51,514 nt of DNA. Source: an uncultured Clostridia bacterium (GTDB lineage Bacteria > Bacillota > Clostridia > TANB77 > CAG-508). Below, one piece after another: positions 34,358 to 44,158 of the stretch. The notes below the pieces were generated by a model, which was not told where the DNA came from, ran no database searches, and saw only the letters and a list, made by a program, of their open reading frames with translations. The stretch lies in the NCBI GenBank assembly GCA_944388795.1, contig CALXKD010000009.1, positions 1 to 51,514 on the forward strand. Reading direction: 5' to 3'. The translations under genes and the position numbers were made by a program. How positions within the stretch are numbered: position 1 is the first letter of the stretch; each line of letters opens with the position of its first letter.

Positions 34358-35479
34358 TTACATATTTTTATTTTTATTTTTTCTCAAGAAAGATGGGATA
34401 TCTAAATCATTTTGTGAGTTATTTACTTCTGAACTTGCTGGAATAGAATTAATTTTCTTTTCCCAAGTTTTTGAAACAATATTATCTACACCTATACTTG
34501 ATATTGGTTCATTTTTTTCAAATCCTGTTGCAATAACTGTGATTTGGATTTCATCTTCCATTGAAGGATCTGTTACTGTACCAAAGATAATGTTTGCTTC
34601 AGGATCAACACTACGTTGAACTAATTCTGCTGCTGTATTTACTTCATGTAATCCTAAATCCTCTCCACCAGTAATATTGATAATAACACCTTTAGCACCT
34701 TCAATTGATGTTTCTAGTAATGGACTTTGGATAGCTTCTTTTGCAGCATCTTCTGCTCTATTCTCTCCTGAAGCTCTACCAACTCCCATATGTGCCATAC
34801 CTTGATTTAACATGATTGTTTTTACATCTGCAAAGTCTAAGTTTACAAGTCCTGGAATAGCTATTAAGTCTGATATACCTTGTACACCTTGTCTTAAGAC
34901 ATCATCAGCCATTTTGAAGGCCTCTATAATTGATGTTTTTCTATCAATAATTTGTAATAATTTATCATTTGGTATAACCACCAATGTATCTACTTTTCCT
35001 TTTAGACTATCAATTCCTCTTTCAGCTTGAGAAAGTCTTTTCTTTCCTTCAAATGTAAATGGTTTTGTAACAACACCAATGGTTAATATTCCCATTTCTT
35101 TCGCAGCTTGTGCAACAACTGGTGCTGCTCCTGTACCTGTTCCTCCACCCATTCCGGCTGTAACAAATACCATATCTGCTCCTCTTAAAACTTCTGCTAA
35201 TTCACCTTTGCTTTCTTCTGCTGATTGTGCACCAATATCTGGATTTGCACCTGCTCCTAATCCTCTTGTAATTTTTTCTCCAATTTGAATTTTTGTATTT
35301 GCTTTTGAAGTCTGAAGAGCTTGTCTATCTGTATTAACAGCAATAAAGTCTACTCCTTTAATTCCTGCATCAATCATTCTATTAACAGCATTATTTCCTG
35401 CTCCCCCAACACCTATAACTTTTATTGTGGCTGTTCCATCCATCATTGTAATATTGTTATCATCATTGTAATCCATCAT
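34358..35479 (-). CDS. ftsZ: Cell division GTPase FtsZ
   Basis: A 373-residue tubulin homologue. Seen: [12 protein letters not shown] near 24-35, the tubulin signature GGGTGTG at 111-117, the T7 loop with NLDFADV, and a short variable linker ending in the conserved C-terminal peptide ([10 protein letters not shown]) that binds FtsA. A basic tail (NKNKNM) follows. It polymerises into the Z-ring at mid-cell and at the polar sporulation septum. It is 46 bp downstream of ftsA. Normal length. Confidence 0.98.
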   Translation of the reverse strand: MMDYNDDNNITMMDGTATIKVIGVGGAGNNAVNRMIDAGIKGVDFIAVNTDRQALQTSKANTKIQIGEKITRGLGAGANPDIGAQSAEESKGELAEVLRGADMVFVTAGMGGGTGTGAAPVVAQAAKEMGILTIGVVTKPFTFEGKKRLSQAERGIDSLKGKVDTLVVIPNDKLLQIIDRKTSIIEAFKMADDVLRQGVQGISDLIAIPGLVNLDFADVKTIMLNQGMAHMGVGRASGENRAEDAAKEAIQSPLLETSIEGAKGVIINITGGEDLGLHEVNTAAELVQRSVDPEANIIFGTVTDPSMEDEIQITVIATGFEKNEPISSIGVDNIVSKTWEKKINSIPASSEVNNSQNDLDIPSFLRKNKNKNM

Positions 35480-35525
35480 TTAGTTTTTTCCTCCCTTATC
35501 TTTTATATATTTTAAAATTAATATC

Positions 35526-36755
35526 TTATGTATAGAAAAATTCTTTTATTTTTTCTATGATTGTTTTCAAGAAATTTTCATTATTTTGTGTATCTATACT
35601 GCTTGAAACAGTTTTTGCAAATGGTCTTGCTGCAATATATCTAACTAATGCATAACTTGTTCTGTATGCTGGTTTTACAGTACTTATTGCCCTTCCTGTT
35701 GAAATCTTTACTGGAATATTTAAATTGATTTTTCCTGCAACATCACTTTTATTGATATTGACAATTCCTTGACCAGTTAAAACAACATTATTAATTTTTT
35801 GCTTAATTCCATTATTGGTTATATCTTTATTAATAATTGAAAACATTTCCTCTATTCTAGCTTCAATAATTTCTATCAATTCAGAACTTTTGATAATTCT
35901 ATTTTTATTCTCATCTTTTGAGGTATTTAATATAATATCATTATCATTATCTATAAATGACTTTAATGCTAAACCATATTGTCTTTTTAGTTTATCTGCT
36001 TCTTCTTCTGATATATTTAATACTAATGCAATATCATTTGTGATGTTGTCTCCTCCTAAGGGAATTGAATTTGTGTAAATAAAGCTACTTCCCTCAAATA
36101 CACCAATATCTATATTCCCTGCGCCTATATCTAAAAGCATAATATTATCATGTAATTCATTACTATCTAATATTAAATTTCTTTCTGCTAATGTTGTTGG
36201 CACAATTCCATCTATTTCTAAGCCTGCTTTTTTAAAAATATTATGTAATTGTCTTACATAATCTTTATCTGCTAATATAATTTGTGCACTAATTGTAAAA
36301 CTTGAACTTAAGTTTCCTACAGGATCTGTTACAACTGTTCCATTATCTAGCGTTATTTTATCTGGAACAATATCAATTAATGTCTTCCCATCAGGTATTT
36401 CTATATCTTTTACTTGCATAATGGCATTTTGTACATCTCTAACTGCTATTCCAGAATACTTGTCTTTTACTTCTTTTGTTATCATATTCTGTACAATTGT
36501 TACATATTTACCTGGAATAGTTACATATGCTGAATTGATTTTTAAATTTGTTTCTTCTTCAGCATCTTTTATTGTTTTGGCTATACTTAAACTTATTTCA
36601 TCTTCATTTATTATCTTACATTTTTTTAGTCCACTACATTTATATGAGGTATTGCTTATAATTTCTATTTGACCAAAGTTATTAACTTCTCCAACAACGG
36701 TACAAACCTTACTTGTGCCTATGTCAATACCCACTATGATATCACCTATTGCCAA
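35526..36755 (-). CDS. ftsA: Cell division protein FtsA
   Basis: A 409-residue actin-like protein. The N-terminal VGIDIGTSKV phosphate loop, the 1C subdomain, LLDIGAGNIDIG (phosphate 2) and VVLTGQG (adenosine motif) are visible. A C-terminal amphipathic helix (ETIIEKIKEFFYT-like) attaches it to the membrane. It tethers FtsZ filaments. A GGAGG seven bases before the TTG at 36755 decides the start; the frame continues 23 codons upstream without a ribosome site. It precedes ftsZ. Confidence 0.95.
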   Translation of the reverse strand: MAIGDIIVGIDIGTSKVCTVVGEVNNFGQIEIISNTSYKCSGLKKCKIINEDEISLSIAKTIKDAEEETNLKINSAYVTIPGKYVTIVQNMITKEVKDKYSGIAVRDVQNAIMQVKDIEIPDGKTLIDIVPDKITLDNGTVVTDPVGNLSSSFTISAQIILADKDYVRQLHNIFKKAGLEIDGIVPTTLAERNLILDSNELHDNIMLLDIGAGNIDIGVFEGSSFIYTNSIPLGGDNITNDIALVLNISEEEADKLKRQYGLALKSFIDNDNDIILNTSKDENKNRIIKSSELIEIIEARIEEMFSIINKDITNNGIKQKINNVVLTGQGIVNINKSDVAGKINLNIPVKISTGRAISTVKPAYRTSYALVRYIAARPFAKTVSSSIDTQNNENFLKTIIEKIKEFFYT

Positions 36756-36917
36756 GTTAATTCCTCCATTTATTAGTATATTTTTTCTAAAAGTATATAT
36801 ATTACATTTTAAAAAAAAAGTCAATAGTAATTGTAATATTTTTGTAATATTTTTGCAACAATGTTGTAATACTAAACAACTTTTTTTATTCTACTTTTTT
36901 TCATATTTTATTGAAAT

Positions 36918-36962
36918 AAGAGTCTATCTTAAACCAAGCATTTATTTTCTCAGATAAACTCT
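36918..36962 (-). terminator. Imperfect hairpin between sbp and ftsA
   Basis: AAGAGTTTATCT and AGATAGACTCTT (minus strand) can pair with one G-T or mismatch across a 20-nt loop. The T-run is poor, so this may be an attenuator or processing site rather than a full terminator. Confidence 0.35.
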
Positions 36963-36978
36963 TTGGATTATGATTTTT

Positions 36979-37392
36979 CTATTTCTCTTCTACTTTTGCT
37001 GTCTCTTCTTCTTTTCTATTTTTACTTTTTTCAGATGCTTTCTTCTTTATGATTTCTGACCATTTTTCTACATAATATCTTCTGATGGTTCCTAAATTCA
37101 TAAACATTCTCCAAACAAATACAACAATAGCTGCTAAATATATGTCAACATTTAGTTTTTGTCCTAATATGGTCAATAATATTGCTAAAATCGCATTTCC
37201 AAAAAATCCTGAAATAAATATTTTTAAGTCAAAATTCTTTTTAATAACTGATGCGATGCCTCCAAAAACAGAATCTAGTGCTGCTATAATGGCAATTGCT
37301 AAATAACTTGAATATGTATATGAAATCATTGGTGCATTTAATCCTAAAATGGCACCTAATATACATCCAATTAGTATGGCAATAAATATCAT
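36979..37392 (-). CDS. sbp: Small basic protein Sbp (DUF1290)
   Basis: A 137-residue integral membrane protein with three to four helices (about 2-20, 27-45, 57-80, 83-100). The conserved core ALDSVFGGIAS and GNAILA are visible, followed by a charged, coiled C-terminus. The family sits with ylxW/ylxX upstream of ftsA in many Firmicutes. Its exact role in envelope or division biology is unclear. Here it lies 12 bp after the second DUF881 gene, so it is co-transcribed with the divIB-DUF881 group. Confidence 0.92.
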   Translation of the reverse strand: MIFIAILIGCILGAILGLNAPMISYTYSSYLAIAIIAALDSVFGGIASVIKKNFDLKIFISGFFGNAILAILLTILGQKLNVDIYLAAIVVFVWRMFMNLGTIRRYYVEKWSEIIKKKASEKSKNRKEEETAKVEEK

Positions 37393-37404
37393 TTTATTTT
37401 CCCC

Positions 37405-38097
37405 CTATTCTATATATTTCGTTTCAATCTCTCCATTGTATTTTCCGATTGTTATATCATTATCCTTTTCTATTGTTGCTGTATGACCTAAGGTTTGTAG
37501 CTCTTCTACCTTTCCACCATTTCCTGTTACTGAACTTTCTAAGTGAGATTGATTTCCGATTACCTTTATCACATAAGGTTCTAATATTCTTTGTCCATTT
37601 ACTTTTATAAAAGATCCATCTAATATATCCACAATATCTGTTGTATTAATGATTCTTTCATCATTTATGGAAATTGCTTCTGCCCCTGCAAATTTTAATG
37701 CATTTACAATAATTAATAAATCATCTGCACTAATTGCTGCAGCATCGCTTCCACTTTTTAATGTGATAACAATTCCCTCTCCATGGACATCTGTTAATCC
37801 TAATAATGTATTCGTCTGTTCCAACTCTTCTTGTACTAATCGACTTGCTTCATTGTTTGATGCCTCATCATTTTTATATTCCTCTATTCTTTGTGTGGTT
37901 TCTTGATATTGTGCATCTATTTCTTCATATCTCGTTTTCCAATTTGCTAATTCTGTTTTCAATTCTGATTCTTGCATATCTTCAATTGCTGTAATATCTG
38001 TTTCATTTACAACTTTAAATTGCATCATCATGACAGTTACTAAAGCAAAGCAAGCAATTCCAATTGTAATTGTCATGGCTATTTTACCTTTTTTCAT
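37405..38097 (-). CDS. DUF881 family protein (YlxW/YlxX-like), second copy
   Basis: About 230 residues. An N-terminal membrane helix is followed by a coiled-coil (about 30-80) and a C-terminal extracytoplasmic DUF881 domain. That domain has GEGIVITLKSGSD, DDLLIIVNALKFAGAEAISINDERI and the closing strand AVTGNGGKVEEL-like. It is a paralogue of the gene upstream. Start uncertain: in-frame ATGs lie at 38127, 38109 and 38097. AAAGGG sits best, though rather far, before 38097. DUF881 proteins accompany division genes (ylxW, ylxX in B. subtilis) and probably act at the division site or envelope, but their activity is unknown. Confidence 0.88.
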   Translation of the reverse strand: MKKGKIAMTITIGIACFALVTVMMMQFKVVNETDITAIEDMQESELKTELANWKTRYEEIDAQYQETTQRIEEYKNDEASNNEASRLVQEELEQTNTLLGLTDVHGEGIVITLKSGSDAAAISADDLLIIVNALKFAGAEAISINDERIINTTDIVDILDGSFIKVNGQRILEPYVIKVIGNQSHLESSVTGNGGKVEELQTLGHTATIEKDNDITIGKYNGEIETKYIE

Positions 38098-38135
38098 CTT
38101 TTCTATCATCCCTTTCTCAAGGTACATCTTATTTT

Positions 38136-38855
38136 TTATTCTTCTACATTTTGTAGATATTCAAAATTAATAACACCTGAATATTTTGGTATAGTAATAC
38201 TATTTGATTTTTCTAAAGTCACACCAACACCATCTCTTTTCATATATTCTAAATATCCGCCTACTCTTTCTAATCCAGCTAAATATTCAGGTAATCCAAT
38301 TGCCTTTATAATAAATGGTGCTCCTATTCTTTCTCCATTGATATCAATTGTATTTCCTCTACAAGAAATCGCTGTCGTTGATACCCATCTTTGATCATTT
38401 ATGCATATTGCTTCTGCTCCTGCATTAATCAATTCATTTACAACACTTAACACATCTAAATCATGTACAATTAATTGGCTTGGATTTAATGTTGATGTTG
38501 CAATTCCTTTTCCGTCTGACAAAGTAATGGTTACACCTGGACCTGTTACTTCTGTTATCCCTGTTATTTTATTTCCCGCTGTAATTTTTTGTTGTGCCTC
38601 TTCTAATTCAGAATTATTCTGAGTTGCTTCTTCTCTTTGTTTTTCTAGTTCTTGCTCAGCCTCTTCTAATTCCTTAAATCGATTATCATATCTTTCTTTA
38701 TATCTTAATATTTCATCTCTTAATTCATTGGCCTCTTGATTTTGACCAATAGTCGAATTGGTACTTCTAATAGTTCTAACTTGTACACAAATTCCTAAAG
38801 TTAATGCAAAACACATAATTCCCAGAATGATACTGATTGTCTTTTTATTTGACAT
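38136..38855 (-). CDS. DUF881 family protein (YlxW/YlxX-like), first copy
   Basis: 239 residues. A membrane helix at about 6-26, a long coiled-coil (about 40-92, rich in Glu, Lys and Gln with ELEEAEQELEKQREE) and a DUF881 domain (VTGPGVTITLSDG, NELINAGAEAICINDQR, RGNTIDINGERIGAPF). It shares this architecture with the next gene, so the two arose by duplication and may form a heteromeric complex. It follows divIB/ftsQ by 13 bp. Confidence 0.92.
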   Translation of the reverse strand: MSNKKTISIILGIMCFALTLGICVQVRTIRSTNSTIGQNQEANELRDEILRYKERYDNRFKELEEAEQELEKQREEATQNNSELEEAQQKITAGNKITGITEVTGPGVTITLSDGKGIATSTLNPSQLIVHDLDVLSVVNELINAGAEAICINDQRWVSTTAISCRGNTIDINGERIGAPFIIKAIGLPEYLAGLERVGGYLEYMKRDGVGVTLEKSNSITIPKYSGVINFEYLQNVEE

Positions 38856-38868
38856 GCTTTCACCTCTT

Positions 38869-39873
38869 TTATGTAAGTTTTTCTCTAAAATACACTTTAA
38901 AGTTACTGTTTAAATCTCCATTAGCAAATATATCCCCTTCATTATCCTTTTCTTGTTCTATGATTGCTACTACATAAAGCATTTTATTACTTAAATTTGA
39001 AGCATCTCCTAAATGTATTGTTTTCTTCTCTTCTTGCATATATATACTATAATCATTTTTATTACTAATGTCAATATTGGTAACCTTATCATATAATCCG
39101 GAATCATTCATAGCATTCATAATCTTTAATATGGTTTCTAAAGAAGTTAAATCCTCTTCGCTTATTCTATTTCCAACAGTAATATTTTCTTCAGCAGTTT
39201 GTAAGCCATAAATGATTGGTAAATTTAGCTCGTTATGAGCAATTTCTAATATATAACCCTGTGTGCTTATATATGCAAATTCTCCTAAAATAGGTATGCT
39301 AAATTTAGGTTCTCTTTCTGTTACCTCTATTTGTATCTTATTTGGTATCACTCTTCTGATTTTTACCTCTTCTATATAAGCATTTTGTTTGATATCGTTC
39401 ATAGCTTTTGTTGCAACAAATCTGAATATATTTTCATTTTTATTAATTCCTGATAAACTTATAATCGTTTCACTAGATACTCTATTATTATCTATTACTT
39501 CTATGTCCTGTATATTAAATATTGGTGAACAGGTTGCAAAAATGATGGCTCCTATGATTAGCCCTAATAAGATAACAATCTTTATAATTCTTTTTATTCT
39601 TCTTATCGTTCTGTTTCTTTTTCTTTGTTGTTTTGTAAATTCTCTCTTTTTTTCTTCCTCTTGCTTCATTTTATTTTTATTGGTCATCCCTATAACAGTT
39701 TCTGTATCAAAGTCAAATTTATCATCAAATTCTTGTCTTTTTCTCTCTTCTATTCTTTTTTCTCTTTCTTTTGCTTTTTTTCTTTTCATTATGTCATCAA
39801 TAGTTTCTTCCTGCTCTTGTCCATTATCAAAGTAATATACATTTACTTCTTGCTCTTTTTGTTTTTTTGACAA
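38869..39873 (-). CDS. divIB: Cell division protein FtsQ/DivIB
   Basis: 334 residues: a highly charged cytoplasmic N-terminus (about 1-92, Lys/Glu/Arg-rich), one membrane helix (about 93-115), then a POTRA domain (NIQDIEVIDNNRVSSETII, SGINKNENIF) and a beta domain (EREPKFSIPILGEFAYIS). It is a scaffold of the FtsQLB/DivIB-DivIC-FtsL complex that activates septal peptidoglycan synthesis. It lies downstream of murA (45 bp) and upstream of the DUF881 pair, the murA/murB-divIB-ylxW-sbp-ftsA order common in Firmicutes. Confidence 0.93.
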   Translation of the reverse strand: MSKKQKEQEVNVYYFDNGQEQEETIDDIMKRKKAKEREKRIEERKRQEFDDKFDFDTETVIGMTNKNKMKQEEEKKREFTKQQRKRNRTIRRIKRIIKIVILLGLIIGAIIFATCSPIFNIQDIEVIDNNRVSSETIISLSGINKNENIFRFVATKAMNDIKQNAYIEEVKIRRVIPNKIQIEVTEREPKFSIPILGEFAYISTQGYILEIAHNELNLPIIYGLQTAEENITVGNRISEEDLTSLETILKIMNAMNDSGLYDKVTNIDISNKNDYSIYMQEEKKTIHLGDASNLSNKMLYVVAIIEQEKDNEGDIFANGDLNSNFKVYFREKLT

Positions 39874-39918
39874 TTTGATACCTCCTTTTCTTATGTTTTA
39901 TTTTTCTTAAGAGAAGTG

Positions 39919-41172
39919 TTAATTCACTTCTCTTAAGATATTTCCATGAATATTTTGTATCTTATTTTCAAAATTATCATATCCTCTTAAAATATATTCT
40001 ATATTTTCCACTTTTGATTCTCCTTTTGTGGATAATGTAGCCATTACCAAGGCTGCTCCGCCTCTTAAATCTGTTGCCTTCACATTTGCACTATACAATT
40101 TTCTAACACCTTTTATAATAGCTGTTCTTCCTTCTATTGTGATTTTTGCTCCCATTCGAATTAATTCCTGTGTATATTTATATCTGTTTTCAAAAATATT
40201 TTCTACTATAACAGATGTTCCTCTGGCTATTGTCAATGCTGTTGCAAATATAGACTGCATATCTGTTGGAAAACCTGGATATGGCATTGTTTTGATATCT
40301 ACTGCTTTCAATCTCTTGGGCGTATTTATTTCTAATGTATTTGCCTGAATATCTATTTTACATCCACATTCTTCTAATTTATTGACAATTGGTACAATAT
40401 GTGCACTATTAATATTTTCTAGAATCAAATTTCCATTTGTCATTGCTGCCATACATAAAAATGTACCTGTTTCAATTCTATCTGGCATAATATTATAGCT
40501 AACATCCTTTAAATGCTTTACACCAATTACTTCAATTTTATTAGAACCTGCTCCTTTTACTTTTGCACCCATTTTATTTAAGAAATTTTGTAAATCGATG
40601 ATTTCTGGTTCTCTTGCTGCATTGGTAATAATGGTAGTTCCTTCTCCCAAACAACTCGCAAGTATAGCATTTTCAGTTGCTCCGACACTTGGAAATTCAA
40701 AGTCAATTTTTTCCCCATTTATTTTATCACAACTACATGCTATTTTTCCATAGTTTTTATCAATATTTATTCCTAATTTTTCAAATGCTTTTAAATGTAA
40801 ATCAATTGGTCTTGTTCCAATATCACATCCTCCGGGATAAGATAAGGTACATTCTCTATATTTCCCTAATAAACTACCTGCAAAAATCACAGAAGATCGC
40901 ATTTGTCTCATTAAATCTTCTGGTATTTCATATTTATTGATGTTTCTTGTATTAATAATTACCTTATTCTTCTTTTTAGTAACCTTTCCTCCTATTTTTC
41001 TTAAGATTTCAAACATCATTTGTGTATCATGAATATTGGGTACATTATATAATGTGGTTTCTCCACCATTTAATATGGTTGCTGCTATAATCGGTAAACT
41101 AGAATTTTTCGAACCTGATATTTTTACTGTTCCTTCTAGCCTATTTCCTCCTTGTATTATGTAGCTAGACAT
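39919..41172 (-). CDS. murA: UDP-N-acetylglucosamine 1-carboxyvinyltransferase
   Basis: A 417-residue EPSP-synthase-fold enzyme, normal length. The N-terminal ISGSKNSSLP, the catalytic loop YPGGCDIGTRPID with Cys116 (the fosfomycin target), and the C-terminal TDLRGGAALV are all present. It transfers enolpyruvate from PEP to UDP-GlcNAc, the first committed step of peptidoglycan synthesis. It is first of a tightly packed division group (murA, divIB, DUF881 x2, sbp). AGGAGAG ribosome site. Confidence 0.97.
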   Translation of the reverse strand: MSSYIIQGGNRLEGTVKISGSKNSSLPIIAATILNGGETTLYNVPNIHDTQMMFEILRKIGGKVTKKKNKVIINTRNINKYEIPEDLMRQMRSSVIFAGSLLGKYRECTLSYPGGCDIGTRPIDLHLKAFEKLGINIDKNYGKIACSCDKINGEKIDFEFPSVGATENAILASCLGEGTTIITNAAREPEIIDLQNFLNKMGAKVKGAGSNKIEVIGVKHLKDVSYNIMPDRIETGTFLCMAAMTNGNLILENINSAHIVPIVNKLEECGCKIDIQANTLEINTPKRLKAVDIKTMPYPGFPTDMQSIFATALTIARGTSVIVENIFENRYKYTQELIRMGAKITIEGRTAIIKGVRKLYSANVKATDLRGGAALVMATLSTKGESKVENIEYILRGYDNFENKIQNIHGNILREVN

Positions 41173-41237
41173 TTTCTCTCCTCCTTTTATGTTTTTGTTA
41201 TATTTTATGTTTTCTTTACATAAAAGGTGTATAGATA

Positions 41238-41280
41238 ATCTAAAAATGAGTTATTCTAAGTTTTCGAATAACTCATTTTT
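41238..41280 (-). terminator. Terminator between ldcA and murA
   Basis: A 15-bp stem (41242-41256 with 41266-41280) and a 9-nt loop, followed by Ts on either strand. It ends the upstream ldcA transcript, so murA has its own promoter. Confidence 0.85.
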
Positions 41281-41284
41281 CTTT

Positions 41285-42214
41285 TTATTTCGTTTCTTCA
41301 TTTACAATCTTTTCTAATATTTCTACTTCACAATTGATTGCATCTAATCTAATCTTTCCACCAATTGGAATCACTACATTTTCACAATTATGTCCAAAAT
41401 CATCACATTTTAGTATTGGAAATTTATAGTCTTTTAAATTGTTCATAACAACATCTTCAAATTTAGCATTTTCTGTATCCCCATGATAATGTCCTATCCA
41501 TAACCCTTTTATTTTTTCAAATACTTTATGATATTTTAGGACTGATACATAACAATCCACCAATTCTAATGGTGTAGAACTAGCATATGCTTCTAGAAAT
41601 AAAATTTTATCTGTTACATCTGGCATATATTCTGTATTTAATAAATTTATTAGTGATTTCAAATTTCCTCCAACAATGATTCCTTCTGCCATCCCCTCTC
41701 TTAAACATTTCCACTCAGAATTTTTATGTATCTTTCCTATTTCTCCATCGATTAATCTTCGTTTAAAATCTTGAAATTCAAAACTATTTTTATCTATCCA
41801 TGAAAAACTTTTTACATCTGACTGATGAAATGTAATTAAGCCTGTTTTAACATATATAGCATTTAGATAATTGGTCGCATCACTAATTCCATATACAATT
41901 TTCGGATTCTTCTTTATATTTTCATAATCAATTAATCCTAAGCAAGTAAAACTATTTTCTCCTCCTTTCGAAGAAAACACACCTTTTATGTTTTTATCAG
42001 AAAACATGTTATTTATATCTTCTGCTTTTTCCTCTTTTGTCGCAGAATACCCTAATGTATTTTTATTAACATACCTTCCCTTTATACTATTAATTTCTAT
42101 TTCTTCTAATAATTGTCTTCCCTCATTTAATGCCTCTTCTCTATCTCCTATAATAGGTGTAGAAGGTGATACAATTCCTATAGTATCTCCTATTTTTAGT
42201 TTATTTGCTAACAT
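41285..42214 (-). CDS. ldcA: S66 family LD-carboxypeptidase (LdcA/MccF-like)
   Basis: 309 residues with the S66 fold. The N-terminal GDTIGIVSPSTP, the nucleophile motif YGISDAT (Ser), LFLEAYASS (Glu) and GHYHGD (His) give the Ser-Glu-His set. Family members trim the terminal D-Ala from murein tetrapeptides during recycling, or cleave microcin C-like peptides (MccF). Location beside cell-wall and division genes favours a wall function. It is the last gene of the run rsmA to ldcA before the terminator at 41238-41280. Confidence 0.88.
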   Translation of the reverse strand: MLANKLKIGDTIGIVSPSTPIIGDREEALNEGRQLLEEIEINSIKGRYVNKNTLGYSATKEEKAEDINNMFSDKNIKGVFSSKGGENSFTCLGLIDYENIKKNPKIVYGISDATNYLNAIYVKTGLITFHQSDVKSFSWIDKNSFEFQDFKRRLIDGEIGKIHKNSEWKCLREGMAEGIIVGGNLKSLINLLNTEYMPDVTDKILFLEAYASSTPLELVDCYVSVLKYHKVFEKIKGLWIGHYHGDTENAKFEDVVMNNLKDYKFPILKCDDFGHNCENVVIPIGGKIRLDAINCEVEILEKIVNEETK

Positions 42215-42228
42215 ATATGCCTCCGAAT

Positions 42229-42921
42229 TTATAAAATTTCTTTTAATTCTAATAAGTTTTCTATTTGATAATCTGGTTGTATGTTAGTACAATTACTTTT
42301 ATTATCAGGATTATACCAAATGGTATATATACCTGCATCTATTGCACCTTTTATGTCTTTTTCTAAACTGTCCCCTATCATAACTGCTTCTTCTGGTTTT
42401 ATGTTTATTTTATTTAAAAGAATATTGAAAATTTCTGGATTAGGTTTTGCAACTCCCACTGCTTCTGATATGATAATATCAGAAATATATTCCGCTATTT
42501 CACTATTTATAATTCTAGGCTTTTGTAATTTCACCAATCCATTTGTAACTATATATAACGAATACTGTTTATGTCTTAAATATTCTACTATTTCTTTCGC
42601 ATTTTGTATGACTGCTGTAGAATTAGCTAATCCTTCTTGGAATAGTATGTTTGCTTTTTGATAATCTGTAATTTTTAAATCTATCTCATCAAAAAATTTT
42701 TTAAATCTATATTCTGGTATTTCTTCTTTTGACACAACATTTGTTCCTTTAGCTACACTATCCCATAAATTTCTATCTAATGGTCTAAATATGTTTTGGT
42801 ATTCTTCCTTATATTCTTGTTTTAACCCTTAAAATACATTTATTAATGCTTCTTTTTCACATGCTTTATGGTCTATCAATGTATCATCTGCATCAAATAT
42901 GATGGCTTTTATATTCTCCAT
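42229..42921 (-). pseudogene. HAD hydrolase (YjjG/YfnB-like nucleotidase) with an in-frame stop
   Basis: The frame from the ATG at 42921 begins MENIKAIIFDADDTLIDH, the HAD motif I (DxDDT). It meets TAA at codon 31 (42831-42829) and then continues in the same frame for 200 codons with motif II (YIVTNG), motif III lysine and motif IV (VMIGDSLEKDIKGA). One TAA-for-sense change restores a 230-residue protein of the YjjG/YfnB type, which dephosphorylate (non-canonical) pyrimidine nucleotides. A GTG at 42735 could restart translation but would lack the nucleophile aspartate. It follows the VOC gene by nine bases. Either a real nonsense mutation or a sequence error. Confidence 0.85.
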
Positions 42922-42930
42922 TTCTATCTC

Positions 42931-43314
42931 CTATCTCTCATAATTGGCAACTTCTATCATATTTCCATCTAAATCTAACATTCCAAAACAAGTGTATTTA
43001 TATGGACTATCTGGTACATAAGTTGGCTCATATAAAATGGTGGCTCCTAATTTTTTGGCTTTTTCAAAAGTCTCCTGTATATCTTCTGCATAAATTCCTA
43101 ATACCGCATTATTTCCAACTATTATCTTTTCATCTATTGCTTTTTTATTTAGTAATCCAAAATACATCCCTTCTTGTCCTTCTATTTCAAAATCAGCCCA
43201 TCTGTCTTTTTCTCTATGTGTTGCTTTTGTATCTAAAAAAGTTTCATAAAAATTAACCGCCTTTTCCATATTCTCTACAAAAAAATATATATGATCCAAT
43301 TCTATTTTCATCAT
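42931..43314 (-). CDS. VOC (glyoxalase/dioxygenase) superfamily protein
   Basis: 127 residues with two beta-alpha-beta-beta-beta modules. They start LDHIYFFVENMEKAVNFYE and end TCFGMLDLDGNMIEVANY, the C-terminal metal-binding Glu being visible and the N-terminal His in DHIYF. Members include glyoxalases, antibiotic-binding proteins and epimerases, and substrate cannot be told. It lies between the Cof-type phosphatase and the broken HAD gene in a run of small metabolic genes. AAGGA ribosome site before ATGATG. Confidence 0.85.
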   Translation of the reverse strand: MMKIELDHIYFFVENMEKAVNFYETFLDTKATHREKDRWADFEIEGQEGMYFGLLNKKAIDEKIIVGNNAVLGIYAEDIQETFEKAKKLGATILYEPTYVPDSPYKYTCFGMLDLDGNMIEVANYER

Positions 43315-43336
43315 TTTTATTCCTTCCTAAAAAATT

Positions 43337-44158
43337 CTATTCACTTTTTAAAATATATTTTTCAATCGCATTAGCAACACCATCTTGGTTATTGGATGTG
43401 GTTACATCATTAGCAAATTTCTTGACATCATTTCTCGCATTTTCCATAGCAATTCCTAATCCTGCAAAGCTTAACATTTCCACGTCATTTTCACCATCAC
43501 CAATCGCCATAACCTCTTTTTGTTGAATACCATATTTATTCATCACAAATTTAATTGCTTCTGACTTTTTAGTTCCTTTTTTTACAATTTCTAAATATTC
43601 TGGAACACTACTAGTCATCTCATACTTTTCCATCATCTCTTTTGAAATTTCTTTTCTTTTTTCTATAATTGTTTCAGGCTTATCAATAAAACAAACTTTA
43701 TAAATATAATTTTGTTGTTCTTTAAAATTCAATTCATCAAAATTTACTAATTTTAAGCGCATACCTTTTAAATTTTTCTTGTTTTTTTCTACGACCTCTG
43801 GTACTTTTTCTACATAATGTGTATCTTTTGCATATATCATAATGGGTAATTTAAATGATTTTCCTAATCGAATTAATTCCTTTACTTCTTCTGCCTCCAA
43901 ATTTTTTGAGTATAAAATTTCTTTACTGGTGTTATCTACAATCATTCCCCCATTGAAACAAATGGTACATTGATTTTCTTTTCTCAAACCTAGTGCATCA
44001 ATAAATTTTTCTAATCGATAAAATGCTCTTCCACTTGATATCATAATCTTTACACCTTTTTTTGATGCTTCTTTAATTACTTCCACGGTCTTTGTCGTTA
44101 GTTCTTTGTTATCTGTTACTAAAGTTCCATCTAAATCAATTGCCACTAATTTATACAT
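43337..44158 (-). CDS. Cof-type HAD-IIB sugar phosphatase
   Basis: 273 residues of the Cof/YidA type. Motif I is AIDLDGTLV, motif II MISSGR, and a C2B cap domain lies between about 85 and 190. Motif III is the Lys before SEAIK, and motif IV is AIGDGENDVEML. These enzymes dephosphorylate sugar phosphates, flavin or pyridoxal phosphate precursors; the substrate is not predictable. The start overlaps the stop of the upstream NUDIX gene by eight bases, so they are translationally coupled. Confidence 0.92.
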   Translation of the reverse strand: MYKLVAIDLDGTLVTDNKELTTKTVEVIKEASKKGVKIMISSGRAFYRLEKFIDALGLRKENQCTICFNGGMIVDNTSKEILYSKNLEAEEVKELIRLGKSFKLPIMIYAKDTHYVEKVPEVVEKNKKNLKGMRLKLVNFDELNFKEQQNYIYKVCFIDKPETIIEKRKEISKEMMEKYEMTSSVPEYLEIVKKGTKKSEAIKFVMNKYGIQQKEVMAIGDGENDVEMLSFAGLGIAMENARNDVKKFANDVTTSNNQDGVANAIEKYILKSE

